From Desulfobulbaceae bacterium BRH_c16a (GTDB lineage Bacteria; Desulfobacterota; Desulfobulbia; Desulfobulbales; Desulfocapsaceae): a DNA stretch of 41,189 nt. How positions within the stretch are numbered: the stretch's first letter is position 1; every line of letters begins with the position of its first letter. Of this stretch, positions 35,428 through 41,189 are shown in pieces. The notes under the pieces were generated by a model, which was given only the letters and a program-made list of their open reading frames with translations, was not told the DNA's origin and searched no databases. Position numbers and translations under genes: made by a program. Location of the stretch: assembly GCA_000961725.1 (NCBI GenBank), contig LADS01000048.1:1-41189 (forward strand). Reading direction: 5' to 3'.

Positions 35428-36969
35428 ATGGATCAACTATTGATGAACTCCGGCTTTCCCATTTTGAGTGTGCTCATATTTCTGCCGCTGGCAGGGGCTC
35501 TGCTGCTTCTTTTCATGAAGAATGAGTCTATGTGTCGCTACGTTGCCCTCATTACCAGCAGCGTTGTCGCCCTGCTCTCTATACAATTGCTTTTCGACTT
35601 TGACAGGACCACCGATAAATTCCAGTTTGTCGAACAACACCCATGGATTGAAGCCTTTAATATTCAGTATATCGTCGGCGTTGACGGCATTTCCATTCTG
35701 CTGATTATTCTGACCACCTTCATCATGCCTTTCTGTGTTCTGGCATCCTGGTCGTACATTAAGACAAGGGTCCAGGCATTCATGATTTGTCTGCTCATCA
35801 TGGAAACCGCCATGGTCGGTGTCTTTGTTGCCCTTGATTTTGTCTTGTTTTATATCCTCTGGGAAGCAATGCTCATTCCGATGTACATGCTCATCGGCAT
35901 CTGGGGTGGTCCCAGAAAGATTTATGCCTCCATCAAATTTTTCCTCTATACCCTTGCCGGCTCAATCCTGCTGCTTGTCGGCATCATCTGGCTGTATACA
36001 ACCAACAATTACAGTTTCTTTATACCTGATATGATGTGGCAGGATTACTCACTTACTGCCCAAATATATCTCTTTTTGGCTTTTTTCCTCGCATTTGCCA
36101 TCAAGGTGCCGATGTTTCCCTTCCACACCTGGTTGCCGGCGGCGCATGTCGAGGCACCTACGGCCGGTTCGGTAATCCTTGCCAGTATTCTTCTGAAAAT
36201 GGGGACCTACGGCTTTCTTCGCTTCGCTTTACCTATTACGCCCGATGCAACTATGGTGCTCATGCCCTACGTGCTTTGGTTATCCATTGCCGGCATCATC
36301 TATGGTGGTTTAACCGCCCTTGCCCAAAGCGACATGAAAAAACTGATAGCCTACTCTTCTGTCGGCCACATGGGATTTGTAACTCTCGGCATTTTTGTTC
36401 TGAATGTGAATGGTATCGAAGGTGCCCTCCTGCAAATGGTCAACCACGGAATTACAACCGGAGCACTGTTTCTCTGTGTCGGTATGATTTATGAGAGAAC
36501 ACACAGCAGAGAGTTACGATCTGCCACCGGAGTCGGCAAATACATGCCCGTCTATATTACTTTTCTGGCCTTCTTTTCTTTATCCTCCTTCGGTTTCCCG
36601 GGAACAAACAGCTTCGTTGGTGAGTTTATGATCATAGCAGGTGCCTTTGAATTCGATACGGCTCTGCAAAAATTTCCGTATCTCGCTCTGGCTGCCATTC
36701 CCGGGGCCGTCCTTGCCGCCGCATACATGCTGCGAATGTTGCAGAAGATAATCTGGGGCGGCACAGACAACCCCGATCAATCCTGGATTAAAGACCTCAA
36801 CAGTCGGGAGATCATTACCCTGGCACCGTTTCTTTTCTTTGTTTTCTGGATAGGCCTTGGCCCACAACCTTTCATCGACCTGATGCACACCAGTGTAACA
36901 CAGCTTCTACTCCAGTTTGATGCACACCAAGCTCACTCACTTGCTGCGGTCGGTGCGGTTTTACAATGA
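35428..36969 (+). CDS. nuoM: Complex I subunit M
   Basis: The product is 513 aa, with 14 membrane helices, a proton-pumping antiporter subunit of complex I. Typical features are YILWEAMLIPMYMLIGIWGG with the TM5 Glu, IKVPMFPFHTWLPAAHVEAP, ILLKMGTYGFLRFALP, KKLIAYSSVGHMGFVTLGIF, NHGITTGALFLCVGMIYERT and NSFVGEFMIIAG with the NuoM-specific TM12 Glu. It is 27 bases after the nuoL-like gene with AAGGA upstream of its ATG. Identity as NuoM rather than L or N is clear from the last motif. Confidence 0.96.
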   Translation: MDQLLMNSGFPILSVLIFLPLAGALLLLFMKNESMCRYVALITSSVVALLSIQLLFDFDRTTDKFQFVEQHPWIEAFNIQYIVGVDGISILLIILTTFIMPFCVLASWSYIKTRVQAFMICLLIMETAMVGVFVALDFVLFYILWEAMLIPMYMLIGIWGGPRKIYASIKFFLYTLAGSILLLVGIIWLYTTNNYSFFIPDMMWQDYSLTAQIYLFLAFFLAFAIKVPMFPFHTWLPAAHVEAPTAGSVILASILLKMGTYGFLRFALPITPDATMVLMPYVLWLSIAGIIYGGLTALAQSDMKKLIAYSSVGHMGFVTLGIFVLNVNGIEGALLQMVNHGITTGALFLCVGMIYERTHSRELRSATGVGKYMPVYITFLAFFSLSSFGFPGTNSFVGEFMIIAGAFEFDTALQKFPYLALAAIPGAVLAAAYMLRMLQKIIWGGTDNPDQSWIKDLNSREIITLAPFLFFVFWIGLGPQPFIDLMHTSVTQLLLQFDAHQAHSLAAVGAVLQ

Positions 36970-37005
36970 GATTCTAACTAACAACGCCTCCCTAAAGGTA
37001 ACCCG

Positions 37006-38418
37006 ATGCTATTTCTACCCGAATTAACACTGTTAGGAGCTGGACTGGTTCTTTTCTTCCTCAGTTTAGGCAAACAGAGTAGTGGGAAAATTAAGAATGT
37101 GGCAGTTTCCCTTGCGGCGCTGACATTACTTGCTTCGCTGCTTTGTCTGCGAAGTGAAGGAAATCTCTTTTTTGCCTCATATCAAGTCGATCTTTTCTCA
37201 CAGACCTTCAAAGCTCTTATTGCCCTTGCAACGCTTATTGTCCTCATCTTCAGCAATACACTCGCCGGAGTCAAAGAGGAAGTTCAGGCAGAGTATTATC
37301 TTTTCCTTTTCATGTCGGTGCTGGGGTTGATGATGCTCGTTTCGAGTGTCGAGCTCTTGGCTATCTTCGTGTCCCTGGAACTCTCTTCCTTTGCCGTGTA
37401 TATTATGGTGCCGATGCGGAATGCGTCGACTACTTCGGGCTACCAGGTTGAGGCGGGAATCAAATATCTGCTGTTTGGCGTCATGGCAACCGGCCTTATG
37501 CTCTTTGGCATGAGTTACATCTATGGTTTGACCGGCTCGACGCAACTCATGGTCATCGCTGAAAAAATGCCTCAACTCTATACTCAGCCTGCCGGGGTCA
37601 TTGCCATTGTCCTGGTGCTCGCAGGTTTCTTTTACAAACTTGCAATCTTCCCCCTTCATTTCTGGGTACCCGATGTCTATGAAGGCGCCGCCAATGAAAC
37701 GACCGCCTTCATCGCCGCTGTTCCCAAGCTTGCGGCAGTTGCTCTGCTGATACGGGTAGTAAGCCTCGTCAGCGGTGAAGGTGAGGCGATGGTCAACGTA
37801 CTCATCGTCTGCGCCCTGCTTTCCATGTTTTACGGTAACCTTTCCGCACTCGTTCAAAAAGATATGAAGAGACTTATGGGATTTTCCGGCATTTCTCATG
37901 CCGGTTTTGTCCTTGTTGGTCTGCTAACCCTCCAGGGTACTGGTTTTGCAACCGCCATGTACTATATCATCGGCTATGTATTCATGAACCTGGCTTGCTT
38001 TCTGGTTATCTGTTCGATTGCCGATAAAGGCGGCAACGTTTCCGTCGAAGATTTTACCGGTCTCCATAAGCGCGCTCCTCTGCTTGCCCTTACTCTCACG
38101 GTCGGTCTTTTTGCTCTGGCAGGTATTCCGCCGTTCGTCGGCTTTACCGGAAAATTTCTGTTACTCCTGGGCGCACTTCGTCAGGGTCACCTCATCCTCG
38201 TCATTCTGGCAGCACTGAATACTGCAATAGCTATTTACTATTATCTGTCGATTGTAAGAGTTACCTTCTGCACCGATTCAGAGAATCGCGGCACAATAAA
38301 AACAAGTGGAATGAACAATACGCTTGCGGTAATGCTGATCGTAATTATGATCGTCATGGGGGTGGCACCATCGCAATTCATCGATTTTGCATCGACCGCC
38401 GTACAGCATGTCATGTAG
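37006..38418 (+). CDS. nuoN: Complex I subunit N
   Basis: NuoN is the antiporter-like subunit next to NuoK. The 470-aa product has about 14 membrane helices, with LLAIFVSLELSSFAVYIMVP (TM5 Glu), YKLAIFPLHFWVPDVYEGAA, NETTAFIAAVPKLAAVALLI (TM8 Lys), MKRLMGFSGISHAGFVLVGL and PPFVGFTGKFLLLLGAL (TM12 Lys). The ATG at 37006 has AAAGG seven bases upstream. It is the last clear nuo gene; no terminator follows it before the protease gene 51 bases later. Confidence 0.96.
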   Translation: MLFLPELTLLGAGLVLFFLSLGKQSSGKIKNVAVSLAALTLLASLLCLRSEGNLFFASYQVDLFSQTFKALIALATLIVLIFSNTLAGVKEEVQAEYYLFLFMSVLGLMMLVSSVELLAIFVSLELSSFAVYIMVPMRNASTTSGYQVEAGIKYLLFGVMATGLMLFGMSYIYGLTGSTQLMVIAEKMPQLYTQPAGVIAIVLVLAGFFYKLAIFPLHFWVPDVYEGAANETTAFIAAVPKLAAVALLIRVVSLVSGEGEAMVNVLIVCALLSMFYGNLSALVQKDMKRLMGFSGISHAGFVLVGLLTLQGTGFATAMYYIIGYVFMNLACFLVICSIADKGGNVSVEDFTGLHKRAPLLALTLTVGLFALAGIPPFVGFTGKFLLLLGALRQGHLILVILAALNTAIAIYYYLSIVRVTFCTDSENRGTIKTSGMNNTLAVMLIVIMIVMGVAPSQFIDFASTAVQHVM

Positions 38419-38469
38419 GTTATCTTCGCTCAGTTTGAGGTTCTGTTCATTACCTTTTGGTCTTTTTCC

Positions 38470-39726
38470 ATGAATTTCTGGTTGTACACAGTCTTACTTA
38501 TTATCTGCACGTCTTATCTTCTGGAACTGGCTGTTTCGGTCTTGAACGTCAAGGCGCTCTCACCTGATCTCCCCAAGGATTTTGCCGATACCCTGAATCA
38601 GCAGGAATATCTTACCTCCCAGGAATACACCAAAGCCACAACATATTTTGATCTCACCGAGTCGAGCTATACTGTCGTTATTACCGTTCTCTTTATTGTT
38701 TTCGAAGGGTTCCGTTATCTCGACATTCTCGCCAGGCGATTTACCGACAATGAAATCCTTGCCGGGCTTATATTCACTGGCTCGTTTATGTTCTTATCCT
38801 TCCTCTCAAGGCTTCCTTTTTCCATCTACTTCACTTTTTTCCTTGAGGAACGTTTCGGCTTCAACAAAACAACTGGAAAAACTTTTATTCTCGATATCCT
38901 GAAAAGCGCTCTGCTGATCATACTCATAGGAGGGCCATTGCTCGCCTTGATATTATGGTTTTTCATTCATGCCGGTTCCTACGGTTGGCTTTTCTGCTGG
39001 CTGGGAGTGGTAGCCTTTGCCATTCTTCTGCAATACCTTGCTCCGATTATCATCTTGCCCTTGTTCAATAGATACACTCCTCTTCCGGAAGGCCATTTAC
39101 GTGAAATTATTTTCGATTATGCCCAAAAGGAAAGCTTTGTGATTCAGGACATCTTCACAATGGATGGTTCCAAAAGATCAGGTAAGTTGAATGCCTTCTT
39201 CATCGGATTCGGCAAATTCAAAAAGATTGTTTTCTTCGACACGCTGCTCGAGAAGCTTGAAGAAAGCGAAATACTGGCTGTCTTAGCCCATGAAATGGGC
39301 CATTACAAACTTCATCATATCCCCAAGATGGTTCTGGCATCGATACTCCAAACCGGCATAATGTTTTATCTTCTATCCATTTTCCTCAATACTCAAGGCA
39401 TTACCGATGCTTTTGGTATCGAACAACCTTCCGTCTATGCCAGTATTGTTGCGTTTGGCTTTCTCTATTCTCCGATCAATCTCCTTGTTTCCGTACTCTT
39501 TCATGCAATCTCACGGAAACACGAGTTTGAAGCGGATAAATTTGCAACCGTGACTACCGGATCATCCGACATGCTGATCAGCAGCCTGAAAAAACTGAGC
39601 AAGGCTAATCTGGCAAACCTCACTCCGCACCCGCTCAAGGTCTTCATCTACTACAGCCACCCTCCTCTTCTGTCCCGCATACAACAGTTGCGACGACACA
39701 ACTCTTTTTTGCAACAAACATCTTGA
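38470..39726 (+). CDS. M48-family membrane metallopeptidase (Ste24/CAAX prenyl protease-like)
   Basis: The product is 418 aa. The Zn-binding motif AHEMGHYK lies at 273-280 (HExxH 274-278), and the third ligand is in HEFEADKFA near 351-359. About seven hydrophobic segments place it in a membrane, with the N-terminal M48 domain (ESSYTVVITVLF, LPFSIYFTFFLEERFGFNKT). Bacterial members are thought to act in membrane protein quality control; prenylation-linked processing is not expected in bacteria. It lies 51 bases after nuoN on the same strand with no terminator between, so it may be read through from the nuo operon. The ribosome binding site is poor. Confidence 0.92.
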   Translation: MNFWLYTVLLIICTSYLLELAVSVLNVKALSPDLPKDFADTLNQQEYLTSQEYTKATTYFDLTESSYTVVITVLFIVFEGFRYLDILARRFTDNEILAGLIFTGSFMFLSFLSRLPFSIYFTFFLEERFGFNKTTGKTFILDILKSALLIILIGGPLLALILWFFIHAGSYGWLFCWLGVVAFAILLQYLAPIIILPLFNRYTPLPEGHLREIIFDYAQKESFVIQDIFTMDGSKRSGKLNAFFIGFGKFKKIVFFDTLLEKLEESEILAVLAHEMGHYKLHHIPKMVLASILQTGIMFYLLSIFLNTQGITDAFGIEQPSVYASIVAFGFLYSPINLLVSVLFHAISRKHEFEADKFATVTTGSSDMLISSLKKLSKANLANLTPHPLKVFIYYSHPPLLSRIQQLRRHNSFLQQTS

Positions 39727-39751
39727 CACTATAATTTGTTAGAAGGATAAT
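39723..39751 (+). promoter_or_regulatory. Candidate promoter of the small membrane/coiled-coil gene
   Basis: TTGACA (39723-39728, overlapping the protease stop codon) and GATAAT (39746-39751) are separated by 17 bases. A second pair, TTGCAT at 39771 and TATTAT at 39793 with 16 bases between, lies closer to the gene. Confidence 0.6.
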
Positions 39752-39850
39752 CTTCCCTGTCGACAGTGAGTTGCATTTTATCGACGAGATGGTATTATCG
39801 AACATTATGTTTCGACAACTTATAATCATTTCTACATACAGGAGAAAACC

Positions 39851-40327
39851 ATGAAAAAAAGTAAGTTTCGCACCCCTCTCCTCCAGTCTGCCGCAGTGCT
39901 GGGAGGTGTGATTGTTCTAGCCTTAATTGCTGCTTCATCTGGATCCGGTAGTGAGGGAGGGGGCTTTTTGGCCATTCTCGCCGGAATCGGCAACTCTATT
40001 CTTTTCATCATCGGCTTGGCAATTGGAGTGCTTATCAGTATCGCTCTTCTGATTGGAGTATTTCTCGCAGCTGTTGGCATGACCTCACCGGAACAAGCGT
40101 CCCAAATGTACACTGACTTAAAAAAAAACGTTTCACTAAACCTGCTGGCCTGTAAAACATGGTGTAGCTACGATAACATTTCCGGCAACTGGATCAGTAA
40201 TGACGATTATAATCGAATGAAGCAGGAGCTGAGCGAACTCCAGGAACAAAATGCAATATTAAACAGGAGAGTCGAGGAGCTACAAGCTGATAACGATCAA
40301 CTGAAGACTCGGGCATCGCTCAAGTAA
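39851..40327 (+). CDS. Small membrane protein with C-terminal coiled coil, unknown function
   Basis: The product is 158 aa. Two hydrophobic segments (about 12-29 and 40-76, the latter long enough for two helices) are separated by a Gly/Ser-rich loop (SSGSGSEGGG). A short segment with two Cys (LLACKTWCSYDN) follows, and then a heptad-like coiled coil from about 120 to 155 (MKQELSELQEQNAILNRRVE). GGAG lies six bases before the ATG. The Cys pair could bond or bind a cofactor, but nothing proves it. I do not recognise a family. It has its own promoter candidates and is the last gene before the rRNA operon. Confidence 0.8.
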   Translation: MKKSKFRTPLLQSAAVLGGVIVLALIAASSGSGSEGGGFLAILAGIGNSILFIIGLAIGVLISIALLIGVFLAAVGMTSPEQASQMYTDLKKNVSLNLLACKTWCSYDNISGNWISNDDYNRMKQELSELQEQNAILNRRVEELQADNDQLKTRASLK

Positions 40328-40641
40328 AATTGTCGAACCGGGCATTATCAAAAACCGCCTAAGAAATGAGAGACCCGCATTTGGTTGGCTCTATTAAAGG
40401 TATTCGACAGGTAAGTAGAACAGCTTTTAATTTCATGAAAATAGCACAAGACAGGCTGTCCATTTTTTCCGGATCAGTGCTTTTCATGAATAAACGACTT
40501 TCCTTATCACTTTTCCTCTTGACTGATCCAGGGCAATCAAGTAGTTTGCCGCCTCCTGACGATGTGGCGATGAGCTGCCGACTGCGAGGTCGGCGGGCAA
40601 AAAGCCGAAACTGAGGGAAAGAAAAAAAGAGTAAAAAGATA
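40328..40641. other. Intergenic region upstream of the rRNA promoter
   Basis: No convincing gene is seen in these 314 bases. A perfect stem GCCGAC-TGCGAG-GTCGGC lies at 40577-40594 but has no T-run after it. The A-rich stretch at about 40616-40640, just before the -35 box, fits an UP element for the rRNA promoter. Confidence 0.5.
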
Positions 40642-40670
40642 TTGACAGAGCAACTTGTTCATAGTATCTT
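40642..40670 (+). promoter_or_regulatory. rRNA operon promoter
   Basis: TTGACA (40642-40647) and TATCTT (40665-40670) are 17 bases apart. An A-rich UP-like element lies directly upstream. The 16S gene begins about 200 bases downstream, a normal rRNA leader length. Confidence 0.8.
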
Positions 40671-40733
40671 CGCTGCTCTCTGCGGCTTTGCACCGCGGGG
40701 CTTTTTTGCTGGATGAAAGAGCCTGAACGATCC

Positions 40734-40753
40734 TTGACAACTGAATAACAACA
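40734..40753 (+). promoter_or_regulatory. Possible boxA-type antitermination element in the rRNA leader
   Basis: CCTTGACAACTGAATAACAA resembles the conserved leader element found upstream of many bacterial 16S genes. It also contains TTGACA but lacks a -10 partner, so I read it as a leader signal and not a second promoter. Confidence 0.4.
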
Positions 40754-40818
40754 AACAAGCAAACGGGCCCACGCGGTGTTAATTACCGCAAGGGCATCTT
40801 TGTAATTCAAAGAGAGCT

Positions 40819-40861
40819 CTTATATAATTAAGCACTATATAAGTAACCGTCGAAAGACGGT
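40819..40861 (+). other. rRNA leader inverted repeats before 16S
   Basis: A perfect eight-base inverted repeat, CTTATATA (40819-40826) with TATATAAG (40836-40843), is followed by ACCGTC-GAAA-GACGGT (40846-40861), a six-bp stem closed by a GNRA tetraloop. Both lie just before the mature 16S 5' end and probably take part in precursor folding and processing. Confidence 0.6.
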
Positions 40862-40869
40862 CTAGGATA

Positions 40870-41189
40870 TAAACTGGAGAGTTTGATCCTGGCTCAGAAC
40901 GAACGCTGGCGGCGTGCTTAACACATGCAAGTCGAACGCGAAATTTTTCTTCGGAAAGAGAGTAGAGTGGCGCACGGGTGAGTAACGCGTAAGTTATCTA
41001 CCTCGGCATCTGGAATAACTCACCGAAAGGTGTGCTAATACCGGATACGTTGAGTAATCAAGAAAGGTGGCCTCTGAATATGCTACTGTGCTGAGATGAG
41101 CTTGCGTACCATTAGCTAGTTGGTAGGGTAATGGCCTACCAAGGCAACGATGGTTAGCGGGTCTGAGAGGATGATCCGCCACACTGGAA
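40870..41189 (+). rRNA. 16S ribosomal RNA, 5' part (3' end outside window)
   Basis: The universal 5' sequence GAGAGTTTGATCCTGGCTCAG starts the gene, with GAACGCTGGCGGCGTGCTTAA, ACACATGCAAGTCGAACG and GGCGCACGGGTGAGTAACGCG following in order. About 320 nucleotides are inside the window. The 5' boundary is estimated from E. coli (about eight bases before AGAGTTTGATC). The V1-V2 region looks like that of Desulfobulbales, but this needs an alignment. Confidence 0.97.

Noticed and set aside
40577..40594. Perfect six-bp stem GCCGAC/GTCGGC as a terminator
   Set aside because: No T-run follows on either strand in the right orientation, so intrinsic termination is not supported.
40676..40708. GCGG-CCGC stem followed by a T-run just after the rRNA promoter
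   Set aside because: The stem is only four pairs and five bases separate it from the T-run. A terminator here would also block the rRNA operon, so it was read as leader sequence.

Overview
The window looks like a chromosomal segment of an anaerobic, menaquinone-using Desulfobacterota bacterium (former Deltaproteobacteria, probably Desulfobulbales). This is inferred from the 16S rRNA 5' end, a complex I operon without nuoEFG, a DsrE-like protein and the general character of the proteins. No database search was run.

Layout. 1-522 is the 3' end of an IS66-family transposase gene, cut by the window edge. 589-1110 (-) encodes a small exported protein of unknown function. 1263-9604 (-) is a compact recC-recB-recD operon. 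9707-11110 holds two unknown genes, a small membrane protein (-) and a 367-aa protein (+), whose start codons abut in a CATATG. Then come a universal stress protein (-), a MOSC-domain protein (+), a 655-aa protein (+) that appears to fuse a Clp1/Grc3-type polynucleotide kinase to an RNase Z-type metallo-beta-lactamase nuclease, and a DsrE-like protein (+).

15263-20960 (-) is a tightly overlapping five-gene operon transcribed as ttcA-like, DUF89/ARMT1-like, asnS, menG/ubiE, long-chain acyl-CoA synthetase. A lipoprotein gene and hisB follow on the same strand. On the + strand, a well-formed promoter drives tRNA-Gly(GCC); then come a terminator-like hairpin, rplM-rpsI with a very strong terminator, and argC-truA. 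A LysR regulator gene (-) faces the nuo operon.

26966-38418 (+) is the energy-conserving operon: nuoA-B-C-D-H-I-J-K, a MrpD/NuoM-like antiporter subunit, an 84-aa two-helix protein, a NuoL-like subunit, nuoM and nuoN. The electron-input module NuoEFG is absent here, and there are four antiporter-like subunits instead of three. This suggests a complex I fed by something other than NADH through NuoEF, such as ferredoxin or a partner protein encoded elsewhere, and reacting with menaquinone. The menG gene in the window fits such a quinone. A Ste24-like M48 membrane protease and a small membrane/coiled-coil protein follow. The window ends in the promoter, leader and first ~320 nt of a 16S rRNA gene.

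The most unusual item is the kinase-RNase Z fusion at 12800-14767, a candidate RNA processing or repair enzyme. Second is the complex I operon with a fourth antiporter module and an extra small subunit.
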